Assembly: GCA_027623235.1 (NCBI GenBank)
Contig: JAQBVJ010000045.1
Coordinates: forward strand, 1 to 52,630
Reading direction: 5' to 3'
DNA length: 52,630 bases
Source of the DNA: Planctomycetota bacterium
GTDB taxonomy: Bacteria; Planctomycetota; Planctomycetia; Planctomycetales; Planctomycetaceae
Of this stretch, positions 45,003-52,630 are shown one piece after another. Each line of letters begins with the position of its first letter. Position 1 is the first letter of the stretch. Below the pieces are notes generated by a model, which did not search any database, was not told where the DNA came from, and was given only the letters and a program-made list of their open reading frames with translations. The translations under genes and the position numbers were made by a program.

Positions 45003-47015
45003 TTAATTGAGACTCGCCACAACGTCTTTGTTCTTCATCTCCGGGAGGATCTTCAACTGCTTTGAGGCCTCTTCAAAGCCAAACGCGGCTTTGGTCCATT
45101 CGTAGTTTTTCGTGAGATCTTTCTCGTTGAGCTTCTCTCCGCCTCCCGTGACCCCACCGGCGATGACGAGGCGTCGAGGTGCCGCCAGAGCCGCCAGGTG
45201 CGCGACGTCTCCGATCTTTCTGAGAATGCCAGGCACGATGATTCCTAGTCGCTGGTTTTCGTAGGGCACATCGCTGACGAAGCTGGCCAGACCGCCAACA
45301 CTCGCAACCTGCGAGATGCGTGCGTCGAGAGCGGCCGCGGCAAGAGCAACGAGGCTGGCCGGACCGGTTCCAATGACCGCCAGATTCTCCGGAAGCTTTT
45401 CAGACTCGCCGATCGCGTCGATCAGTCGCCGAACGTCGTACACCCACTGGCCGAGGAGAGGACGGCCGGTCCACAGCGACCACTCGGCTGTGTTGTGGTC
45501 CGGGGCGCGGCGGACGGCGTCGCTCTTGTGAGCGGTGGCTCCGGTCGCCCGCAGATCGACGGTGGCCAGATTCCAGCCCGCTTCGAGCAGCTCCTTCGCG
45601 AGCGGCGACTCCGCAGCCTCACGGCCTTTGTCGAGGTCCAACAGAACGGCGAGGCCTTTCGCTTTGGTGCGGTTGCCGATTCGCCTTCCGAAGACCTGCA
45701 TGCCGTTCTCGGTTGAGAACTGGAAGGAACGCTCTTCCGCCGTCGGTTCGCCGATCGCGTGCGTGTTGAGTGACACCTTCTGTTTCGGGTCAACGCCGAG
45801 CACTCGCGGCAGCGACTCGCGCATGAGTGTCTGGTCGGCTTCCCAGCCCTCGGCGTGTTTCGGGATCGGTCGTCGTGCGAGGATCGCGCGCCCCTCGGCG
45901 GCAGCGAACTGTGGCAGAGTGACGAACGTATCCGGCCGCTTGTCGCCGGGGAAGCAGCGCAGCGTTTCCGCCTCTTCGGTTTTGATGGTCGGCTCGGCAA
46001 TCGGTGAACCGTCGCCCTCGCCCTTCAGGTGGAGCGCCATCCAGCCGTACATTTCCTCGCGCATCGGCTGGTGGTAATCGTGCTTCCAGTCGAACGTCGC
46101 GTGTTTGGCTTTCGCCGCGACGTCGTACAGACGGAAAACGTGCCGCGACTTGTCGAGCGACTTTGTCGCCTCGCCGATTGAAAACTGAAAGCCATCCTTC
46201 GTCGCGTTGATCAGCATGAGGGCTCGCGGTGCGACCAGCGACAGGATGCCCCATTCTTCGGTGTAGCTCATGGCTGCGGGGACGACTTCGCACATGCAGC
46301 ACGCCGCGCCCAGGTAGGCCTGGTAAGTGCCGACCGAGCACACCGGGACGACCGCCTTGAACCGCTCGTCAAACGCCCCGGCATACATCGTCTGGTTTCC
46401 GCCACCGCTGCAGCCTGTGATGCCAAGCCGTTCGCCGTCGACTTCCGGGCGAGTCAGCATGTAGTCGACGGCTCGTTGATTCTCGTAAACCTGGATTCCG
46501 GATAGAGGCCGGCCAGTCGGATAGAGCGTCGCGCCAACCATCTCGCCGTGGTACTCGCCAAGCGGCGGATACAGACCTCGCTCGCCCGCTCCAAACGCGT
46601 CGACCATCAGCACAAAGAACCCGAGCTTTGCCAGGCCGATGCAGCGCGACTGCACAACCGGCTCCGACTTCGCGAGCCGCCAGTGACCGTGCACACTCAG
46701 CACCGCGGCCCGCTTTCCTTCGCCGTCCGGCACGTAGGCGTTGGCCGTCATGTGGACGCCGGGCATTGTCTGCAGCAGCAGTTTCTCGACCCGGTAACCG
46801 TCGCGCTGAATCGAGCCCAGGAGCCGCGGTTCAAGATCGCACGGATCCTTCGGAAAGCCGCCCCACGACTGCAGCAGGTTCGCCCGCAGCTTTCGTTTCT
46901 GAGTCTCCCACTCGGCGACCGTTCTCGGCAGTTGATCGTCAGCCCTCATCGCGAGGTTTCGTTCCTGAATGTAAATCAGAAACTGACGGGCAAGATCGCT
47001 GGGTGGCTCTGGCAT
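45003..47015 (-). CDS. Two-domain alpha/beta hydrolase (acetyl xylan esterase-like)
   Basis: A protein of about 670 residues. The first domain has GITGCSGGGNQ with nucleophile Ser203, VLSVHGHWR as oxyanion-region strand, and a late His in FDWKHDYHQPMREEM, so an active esterase. The second domain (about 450-650) repeats the fold, with VIGTGPASLVALAA at the elbow, and looks partly degenerate. This layout is common in planctomycetes for acetyl-xylan esterase-like proteins. No signal peptide is visible from the chosen start; the ATG at 47015 has AGGTG six bases upstream. Upstream codons to 47132 give no convincing signal. Confidence 0.8.
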   Translation of the reverse strand: MPEPPSDLARQFLIYIQERNLAMRADDQLPRTVAEWETQKRKLRANLLQSWGGFPKDPCDLEPRLLGSIQRDGYRVEKLLLQTMPGVHMTANAYVPDGEGKRAAVLSVHGHWRLAKSEPVVQSRCIGLAKLGFFVLMVDAFGAGERGLYPPLGEYHGEMVGATLYPTGRPLSGIQVYENQRAVDYMLTRPEVDGERLGITGCSGGGNQTMYAGAFDERFKAVVPVCSVGTYQAYLGAACCMCEVVPAAMSYTEEWGILSLVAPRALMLINATKDGFQFSIGEATKSLDKSRHVFRLYDVAAKAKHATFDWKHDYHQPMREEMYGWMALHLKGEGDGSPIAEPTIKTEEAETLRCFPGDKRPDTFVTLPQFAAAEGRAILARRPIPKHAEGWEADQTLMRESLPRVLGVDPKQKVSLNTHAIGEPTAEERSFQFSTENGMQVFGRRIGNRTKAKGLAVLLDLDKGREAAESPLAKELLEAGWNLATVDLRATGATAHKSDAVRRAPDHNTAEWSLWTGRPLLGQWVYDVRRLIDAIGESEKLPENLAVIGTGPASLVALAAAALDARISQVASVGGLASFVSDVPYENQRLGIIVPGILRKIGDVAHLAALAAPRRLVIAGGVTGGGEKLNEKDLTKNYEWTKAAFGFEEASKQLKILPEMKNKDVVASLN

Positions 47016-47357
47016 GGATGCACCTGTGTCGTCGCTAAGTGGAGTGGCTGGTACGCAAAGTACCGGACGAAGAGGCGTTGTCGAAGCGAGGCGGCGTTGC
47101 AGGCTGTTAAGCAAGTTGGCGGAACGGCGCAAGCCGTCCGGTCCAGGCGCGTTGATTCAGCGTGTTGATCCAGCGCAGACCGGGCGGCTCGCGCCGCTCC
47201 GCTATAGGAACGAGGTACCCGCAAATGCTCTTTCAAATTTGGAAACAGTGAGGCACTGAGACCCCGTCCCTCTTCTCCATGACCTCTGTGCCTCTGTGTT
47301 TCAGACTCTCCTGCCATACAATGAGCGTGTCATTCCAGAACCCAGCATTGGCTCAGC
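47016..47357. other. Gene-free stretch holding a GGCTTGCGCCG-family element
   Basis: About 340 bases between divergent genes. Element arms lie at 47119-47143 (GCGGAACGGCGCAAGCCGTC) and 47178-47204 (GACCGGGCGGCTCGCGCCGC), inverted and about 35 bases apart. The rest is featureless to my reading. Confidence 0.65.
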
Positions 47358-50300
47358 ATGGATATCCTCCGAATCACAATTTGGCTTCTCGTTCTATCCG
47401 TCGGTCTACTGCCCCAGCGCGCGTCGCGGGCAGACGAAGAACCAGCAATCGGGCCTCGCGAGACTGTTGAGCTCTTCGAACGCCGAGTGCGACCGGTTCT
47501 CGTTGAGCGATGCGTGAAGTGCCACGGGCCGAAGAAACAGGAGTCCGGGCTGCGGCTGGATTCTCGCGAGGCGATTCTGCGAGGTGGAGATTCCGGGCCG
47601 GCGGCCGTTCCGAAGAAGCCCGGTGAGAGTCTTCTGGTCGAGGCTGTGAAGCAGACCGGCGATTTCAAAATGCCTCCCGACAAGCCGCTTGAAGCGGACG
47701 CTATCGCAGCGATCGTTCGCTGGGTCGAAGACGGATTGCCGTGGCCGAATTCCGGAGCGACGGGAGCATCCGGTGAGGATGCCGCGAAGGCTCACTGGGC
47801 GTTTCAACCGGTCGTGCGCCCGGAGCCACCCGACGTGAATGACAAAATTTGGCCGAAGACGGGCGTGGACCAGTTCGTGTTGTCTCGACTGGAGTCACAG
47901 CAACTTCTGCCGGCTCCGAAGGCGGACCCGGTGATGCTGATTCGTCGGGCGACGTTTGATCTGATCGGGTTGCCGCCGACTCCGGAAGAAGTCCTCGCCT
48001 TTGAAGAGGCGTTTCAGGTAGACGCCGACGAAGCGTGGCGAGGGCTGATTGACCGGCTGCTGGAGTCGCCTCACTACGGCGAACGGCAGGGGCGGTACTG
48101 GCTCGACGTGGCCCGCTATGCGGACAACAAGGGGTACGTCTTCTTTGAGCAGAAGGAGTTTCCGTGGGCCTGGACGTACCGCGACTGGGTCGTGCGGGCG
48201 TTCAACGAAGACGTGCCGTACGACCGGTTCGTGACGCTGCAACTGGCGGCCGATCAGGCGAACGTCGATCCGGCCGACCTGGCGGCGATGGGGTTCCTGA
48301 CGCTGGGGCCGAGGTTCAGTAACAACACGCATGACATTCTCGACGACCGGATTGATGTTGTGACGCGAGGTCTGCTGGGCCTCACCGTGACGTGTGCCCG
48401 CTGCCACGATCACAAGTTCGACCCGATTCCGCAGGCGGATTACTACTCGCTGTACGGCGTCTTCCGCAGCTCGCGCGAGCCGACGTTGCGGCCACTTCTG
48501 ACGGCGGTGCCGGACACGGATCAGTCCCGTGAATTCGCGGTGGGCCTGCAGGAGCGAATCGACAAACTCGAATCGTTCATCGCGACGCAGCGCGAGGACC
48601 TGATGCTGGGCTCTCGCAAGCGGGCCGCCGAGTACCTGCTGGCCGCTCACAAACAGCGGAACCACCCGACGACAGAAGACTTCATGCTGCTCACTGATAA
48701 GGGGGCGATCATTCCGGCGATGCTTCGTCGCTGGGAAGCGTATTTGAAGACGGCTCGTCGGCAGAAAGATCCGGTGTGGACTGTGTGGTTTCGATATTCC
48801 GATTTGCCGGATGACGAGTTTGCTGAAAGGGCGAAAGAAGTCCACGCAAACGCAGGACGGGGACTCCTTCCCGTCGGAGCAGAAAGCAGCGCGGGGACGG
48901 GCAGGAGTGCCCGCCCTGCGGTCAATCCACTCGTCGCAGCCGCGTTTTCCGGAGAACCGCCGAAGTCGATGGACGACGTTGCGAAGGTCTATGGCGAGCT
49001 GCTCGCAAAGGTCGACACCGATTGGCAGACGCTCCTCAAGAAAGATGCGCAGGCCACTCGCCTGGAGGAAGACTCCGCCGAGGCGCTGCGGCAGGTGCTT
49101 TACGGTGCCGGCTCGCCGCCAATGGTTCCCCAGGAACTCGGCTGGGGATTCCTCGATCTGCTTCCGGATCGGCCGACGCAGGGCGAATTCAAGACTCTGC
49201 TGGGCGAGGTCGAGACCTTCAGTACATCCGGCGCGGGAGTTCCCGCACGCGCGATGGTGCTTGTCGATTCAGCCGTTTCTTACGACCCCGTCATCTTTCA
49301 GCGCGGCAATCCCAACCGCGAGGGCACGCCGGTTCCTCGACAATTTCTCAAGCTGTTCTCGCCGGGCAATCGGGCTCCGTTCGAAACGGGAAGCGGACGG
49401 ATCGATCTGGCGCGAGCGATCGTCGATCCGAAAAACCCGCTGACCGCACGAGTCTTCGTCAACCGAATCTGGCAGCAGCACTTCGGCACGGGCCTTGTCG
49501 AAACGGCGAGCGATTTCGGTTTGCGGAGCTCGACACCGTCGCATCCGAAGTTGCTCGACTGGCTCGCGTCAGAGTTCATTGCAAGCGGATGGTCGACGAA
49601 GAAACTGCATCGACTCATCATGACAACCTCGTCGTATCGGCAATCGAGCGTGGCGTCGGCCGCCGCCACGGAACAGGCAATGCTCGTTGACTCTGCCAAT
49701 CGTCTGCTGTGGAAGTTTCCTCGGCGGCGGCTCGGCTTTGAAGCGATGAGGGATTCGCACCTGGCGGTGTCCGGAACGCTGGATCGAACGCTCGGCGGCG
49801 GACCGCAGAACGTGCTGAGCGGCTACAACGGACGCCGCACGATTTACGGCTTCGTCGATCGTATGGACCTGCCCGGCTTGATGAGAACGTTTGATTTTCC
49901 CGAACCCGCTGCGACGAGCCCTCGTCGAGACGTGACGACGGTCCCTCAGCAGGCGCTGTTTTTCCTGAACCACAGCTTCGTCGCCGAGACTGCCGGCCGA
50001 GTGCTGCGCCGACCGGACGTGACCGGTTTGACAGACCCCTCTGAGCGGATTGAGCGAATTCACCGCATCCTGTTTGGGCGAAGCCCTGACGATGACGAAC
50101 TGGTGCTGGCCGGTCAGTTTCTAAATCGTTCCGACAAAGAACCCGCCACGCAGACCGCGTGGAAGTACGGCTACGGCGGCGTCGATGAGGAAACGAAACG
50201 CGTCGCGACGTTTGCCGAACTGACTCACTGGACCGGCACACGCTGGCAGGCCGGACCGACTCTGCCCGACGCGAAACTCGGATGGGTCTTTCACGATCGA

Positions 50301-50729
50301 AGCGGCGGGCACCCAGCCTCGTCCGACGACCGCTGCTTCGTCCTGCGATGGACCGCTCCCGTGTCAGGCGAGTTCGAAGTCTCCGGTAAGCTCGCTCACC
50401 GCCCCGAACCTGGCAACGGAGTTCGCGGCCGAATCGTCAGCAGCGAGCATGGAGTTCTCGGCGAGTGGAAAGTCGACCAGTCCGAAGCCGACACGCCCGT
50501 CGCGAAAGTTACGATCAAAGCCGGTGAGACAATCGACTTCGTCGTCGACTGGCAGGGCCACATCACTCACGACGAGTTCGAATGGCCGGTCGTGATCAGC
50601 CAGCTCACGGAGAACCGGGGCAAAGCTCAGTGGGACTCAAATCGGGACTTTCGCGGCGCGACCTCCGACCCGTGGACGGACTATGTCCACGCTCTGTTGA
50701 TGACAAACGAATTTGTGTTTCTGGAGTAA
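47358..50729 (+). CDS. Secreted DUF1549/DUF1553 protein with a cytochrome c motif
   Basis: A 1,123-residue protein. Signal peptide LLVLSVGLLPQRASRADE. PSCyt1-like heme site Cys52-x-x-Cys55-His56 (CVKCH), with a conserved KMPP. DUF1549 spans about 165-370 (LIRRATFDLIGLPPTPEEV, then CARCHDHKFDPIPQADYY with a further CxxCH). DUF1553 spans about 670-920 (NPLTARVFVNRIWQQHFGTG, KLHRLIMTTSSYRQSS). An extra C-terminal beta-sandwich-like domain follows. Residues about 497-522 are encoded by a palindromic element, giving Gly/Arg/Ala-rich text. The DUF1501 gene follows. Confidence 0.92.
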   Translation: MDILRITIWLLVLSVGLLPQRASRADEEPAIGPRETVELFERRVRPVLVERCVKCHGPKKQESGLRLDSREAILRGGDSGPAAVPKKPGESLLVEAVKQTGDFKMPPDKPLEADAIAAIVRWVEDGLPWPNSGATGASGEDAAKAHWAFQPVVRPEPPDVNDKIWPKTGVDQFVLSRLESQQLLPAPKADPVMLIRRATFDLIGLPPTPEEVLAFEEAFQVDADEAWRGLIDRLLESPHYGERQGRYWLDVARYADNKGYVFFEQKEFPWAWTYRDWVVRAFNEDVPYDRFVTLQLAADQANVDPADLAAMGFLTLGPRFSNNTHDILDDRIDVVTRGLLGLTVTCARCHDHKFDPIPQADYYSLYGVFRSSREPTLRPLLTAVPDTDQSREFAVGLQERIDKLESFIATQREDLMLGSRKRAAEYLLAAHKQRNHPTTEDFMLLTDKGAIIPAMLRRWEAYLKTARRQKDPVWTVWFRYSDLPDDEFAERAKEVHANAGRGLLPVGAESSAGTGRSARPAVNPLVAAAFSGEPPKSMDDVAKVYGELLAKVDTDWQTLLKKDAQATRLEEDSAEALRQVLYGAGSPPMVPQELGWGFLDLLPDRPTQGEFKTLLGEVETFSTSGAGVPARAMVLVDSAVSYDPVIFQRGNPNREGTPVPRQFLKLFSPGNRAPFETGSGRIDLARAIVDPKNPLTARVFVNRIWQQHFGTGLVETASDFGLRSSTPSHPKLLDWLASEFIASGWSTKKLHRLIMTTSSYRQSSVASAAATEQAMLVDSANRLLWKFPRRRLGFEAMRDSHLAVSGTLDRTLGGGPQNVLSGYNGRRTIYGFVDRMDLPGLMRTFDFPEPAATSPRRDVTTVPQQALFFLNHSFVAETAGRVLRRPDVTGLTDPSERIERIHRILFGRSPDDDELVLAGQFLNRSDKEPATQTAWKYGYGGVDEETKRVATFAELTHWTGTRWQAGPTLPDAKLGWVFHDRSGGHPASSDDRCFVLRWTAPVSGEFEVSGKLAHRPEPGNGVRGRIVSSEHGVLGEWKVDQSEADTPVAKVTIKAGETIDFVVDWQGHITHDEFEWPVVISQLTENRGKAQWDSNRDFRGATSDPWTDYVHALLMTNEFVFLE
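48852..48920. repeat. GACGGG-family palindromic element inside the DUF1549 reading frame
   Basis: Left word GCAGGACGGGGACTCCTTCC and right word GGGCAGGAGTGCCCGCCCTG face each other across about 25 bases, each a hairpin like the one at 15897. Here the outer bases are GCAGG instead of TAAG, so no stop arises and the frame reads through, adding about 23 residues in the linker between DUF1549 and DUF1553. Confidence 0.8.
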
Positions 50730-50736
50730 GAGAATT

Positions 50737-50764
50737 TAGCGGCACGGCTTGCGCCTCTCCGCTC
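50737..50764. repeat. GGCTTGCGCCG-family half-element between two coupled genes
   Basis: TAGCGGCACGGCTTGCGCCT ends near CTCCGCTC. It follows the DUF1549 stop by seven bases, and its TAG is out of frame with that gene. Confidence 0.65.
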
Positions 50765-50781
50765 AATTGGATGAAAAATCG

Positions 50782-52176
50782 ATGAACTCAAACTACACAA
50801 CTCGCCGTGAGATGCTGTCGCGTTCCGGCACCGGATTCGGGATGCTCGGGCTGGCGGGGCTGCTGCAGTCGGAACAGGCCTCCGCGGCGGACTCCGTCAA
50901 TCTGCTCGCCCCGAAACCGACTCACTTCGAGGCGAAGGCCAAACGCGTTGTACACCTCTTTATGAACGGAGGCCCCTCGCAGGTCGACACGTTCGATTAC
51001 AAACCGGAGCTCGAAAAGCGGCACGGGCAGCCGATGCCGGACGGGAATCTGCGGACCGAGCGACTGACGGGCGGGCTGATGAAGTCGCCGTTCAAGTTCC
51101 GGCCTCGCGGTGAGTCCGGGCTGCTGGTCAGCGAGCTGTTTGAGAAGACCGGCGAGTTCATCGACGACATGGCCATCATCCGGTCGATGCATGCCGAGGT
51201 GCCGAATCACGAGCCGTCGCTCATGCTGATGAACTGTGGCGATGGCCGGTTGCCTCGGCCCAGCTTCGGGGCGTGGGCGACGTACGGGCTGGGGACGGAG
51301 AACCAGAATCTGCCGGCGTTCATCGCGATGTGCCCGGGCGGGTATCCGATCGTGTCAACCCGCAATTGGCGGTCGGCGTTTCTGCCGGGCACCTGCCAGG
51401 GGACGTACATCGACACGAAGAATACGGAAGTCACGAAGCTCATCGAGAACATCCGCAACGGGCGCCTGACTCTGCAGGAGCAGCGACGGCAGTTGGACCT
51501 GGTGAGGGCGTTCAACGAGCGGCACGCGGCCCGGCGAAACGACCCTCAGCTCGAATCCCGCATCGAGTCCTTCGAACTCGCCTTCCGCATGCAGTCGGAA
51601 GCGACCGACGCGTTCGACATCAGCGGCGAGCCGAAGCACATTCAGGAAGACTACGGAGCGGGCACGAACGGGCGGCAGTTGCTGATCACTCGGCGGCTGA
51701 TCGAGCGGGGCGTGCGGTTCATCCAGGTGTGGAGCGGAGCCGGGCAACCGTGGGACAACCACAGCGGACTGGAGCAATCTCACCGCGACCTGGCAATGTC
51801 CTGGGACCAGCCGATCGCCGCGTTCCTGCGCGACCTCAAGCAGCGAGGTCTGCTGGAGACAACGCTCGTCCAATGGAGCGGCGAGTTCGGCCGCACACCC
51901 GTCGCCGAGAAGCCCGCCCTCAACGGCCGCGACCACAATCACTACGGCTTCACCGTGTGGCTGGCCGGCGGCGGAGTCAAAGGCGGCCAGGCCTACGGCT
52001 CAACCGACGACTTCGGCTTCCGAGCCGTCGAAAACCCGGTCTCCGTCCACGACCTCCACGCCACCATGCTGCACCTGCTCGGCATGGACCACAAACGGCT
52101 GACCTATCGGTATGCCGGAAGAGATTTTCGTTTGACCGACGTGCACGGGAACGTGGTGGAGGAGCTTGTCAGTTGA
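50782..52176 (+). CDS. DUF1501 secreted sulfatase-like protein with Tat signal
   Basis: A 464-residue protein. TTRREMLSRSGTGFGMLGLAGLL is a twin-arginine signal. AKRVVHLFMNGGPSQVDTFDYKP is the family start, and WDNHSGLEQSHRD, WSGEFGRTPVAE, GRDHNHYGF and LHATMLHLLGMDHKRLTYRY follow. The alkaline-phosphatase-like fold is shared with the DUF1501 gene at 26949. Here it directly follows a DUF1549/DUF1553 gene with a gap of 52 bases, the canonical pair; the two probably act together in the periplasm. The start at 50782 gives the signal; the frame is open 11 codons upstream through the palindromic element. Confidence 0.93.
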   Translation: MNSNYTTRREMLSRSGTGFGMLGLAGLLQSEQASAADSVNLLAPKPTHFEAKAKRVVHLFMNGGPSQVDTFDYKPELEKRHGQPMPDGNLRTERLTGGLMKSPFKFRPRGESGLLVSELFEKTGEFIDDMAIIRSMHAEVPNHEPSLMLMNCGDGRLPRPSFGAWATYGLGTENQNLPAFIAMCPGGYPIVSTRNWRSAFLPGTCQGTYIDTKNTEVTKLIENIRNGRLTLQEQRRQLDLVRAFNERHAARRNDPQLESRIESFELAFRMQSEATDAFDISGEPKHIQEDYGAGTNGRQLLITRRLIERGVRFIQVWSGAGQPWDNHSGLEQSHRDLAMSWDQPIAAFLRDLKQRGLLETTLVQWSGEFGRTPVAEKPALNGRDHNHYGFTVWLAGGGVKGGQAYGSTDDFGFRAVENPVSVHDLHATMLHLLGMDHKRLTYRYAGRDFRLTDVHGNVVEELVS

Positions 52177-52180
52177 GACT

Positions 52181-52582
52181 TCACCGCTCCCGCGATTTCA
52201 GGAACGCGAACACTCGACCAAGAAACGATGCCGCAAACTGATCAAATGCCATATCAGGCGATGGCTCGCGGAATCCTCCACTCTTCTCTGCGGAACGATC
52301 GGACATCAGAAAACAGGCCGAATCGTATAGACGCTCGCGGACACAGTGCGTCAGAAGCAGCTCGTAGCGACGGCGGTAGGACGCGTTGCGGAAGTCTGGA
52401 AACACCGGGAAATGAGGCTCGCGGACGGCGACAGGGTTCGTCGAACCTGGGCACTCTTCGAGTAACATCAGATATCCGAGCCACGGTCTCTGTGATGCCT
52501 GGAAGGCTCCCTCACGGAATGCCGTCCAGACGTCTGTGGCAGAACCAAGAGCCTCTTTCGTCGTGATGGGTTGTCCTGACAA
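52181..52582 (-). pseudogene. C-terminal remnant of a PaeR7I-type restriction endonuclease
   Basis: The 133 residues match the C-terminal half of PaeR7I/XhoI-type type II restriction enzymes: EALGSATDVWTAFREGAF, HFPVFPDFRNASYRRRYELLL and VRERLYDSACFLMSDR, ending EPSPDMAFDQFAASFLGR. The N-terminal catalytic part (a PD-(D/E)xK site with ELKSQVG) that should come just before EALG is absent. An in-frame TGA lies two codons before the apparent TTG start and the sequence beyond has no match in this frame. No methyltransferase is in the window. The DUF1501 gene ends four bases away. It is a broken or truncated gene, though the window edge is close. Confidence 0.72.
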
Positions 52583-52630
52583 CGCTCAATACGCGGAATT
52601 CAGCAGGGATTTCGGGTGTTTCACAAACTT

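Noticed and set aside
1..52630. tRNA or rRNA genes
   Set aside because: I saw no cloverleaf-like or rRNA-like stretch by eye. A covariance-model search would be needed to be certain.

Overview
This 52.6 kb GC-rich window looks like a chromosomal piece of a planctomycete. The strongest evidence is the set of lineage-typical secreted families: DUF1592-family and DUF1549/DUF1553 'planctomycete cytochrome C' proteins, DUF1552 and DUF1501 proteins with twin-arginine signals, DUF1080, a short J-like domain protein, VCBS/ASPIC repeats and a large acetyl-xylan-esterase-like hydrolase. Housekeeping genes are tsaB, a three-subunit succinate dehydrogenase (sdhC-sdhA-sdhB) and a CbiX-type chelatase.

Layout. 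0-8.9 kb: tsaB, a sigma-like protein with a secretion-like N-terminus, an FHA pseudogene, a ketosynthase homologue without its catalytic Cys, a membrane glycosyltransferase, a CPBP protease, a small membrane protein and a truncated acyl carrier protein. 9-13 kb: a FadL-like porin cut by an in-frame TAG, and a Ser/Thr kinase separated from its TolB-like/TPR half by a frameshift. 13-20 kb: M20 peptidase, DUF4432 protein, an esterase remnant, a DapA-family lyase, J-like protein, ABM monooxygenase, DUF1805 protein and a frameshifted 2-oxoglutarate oxygenase. 20-26 kb: a secreted protein, two multi-span membrane proteins and a GT2 glycosyltransferase, a plausible lipid-linked glycosylation locus. 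26-34 kb: DUF1080, DUF1501, LysM protein, CbiX and sdhBAC. 34-52.6 kb: degradative secreted genes (DUF1592-DUF1552 pair, PhyH, M81 peptidase, DapA-like lyase, VCBS protein, large hydrolase, DUF1549/1553-DUF1501 pair) and a 5'-truncated PaeR7I-type restriction gene at the edge.

Two things stand out. First, many gene ends carry short palindromic elements built on one plan: a self-complementary word beginning with TAG or TAA, a spacer, then an inverted copy of the word. At ten gene ends the first three bases of the word are the stop codon, and at four convergent gene pairs one element supplies both stops. One element lies inside a reading frame and is translated. Base changes that preserve pairing between the two words support selection on the hairpin. 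No candidate mobilising enzyme is visible in the window. Second, at least five genes are broken by a single stop or frameshift or survive only as fragments, while larger metabolic genes are intact. This could be real decay or sequence error; raw reads would tell.

All functional calls come from reading the translated sequence and recalling family motifs. No database search was run.
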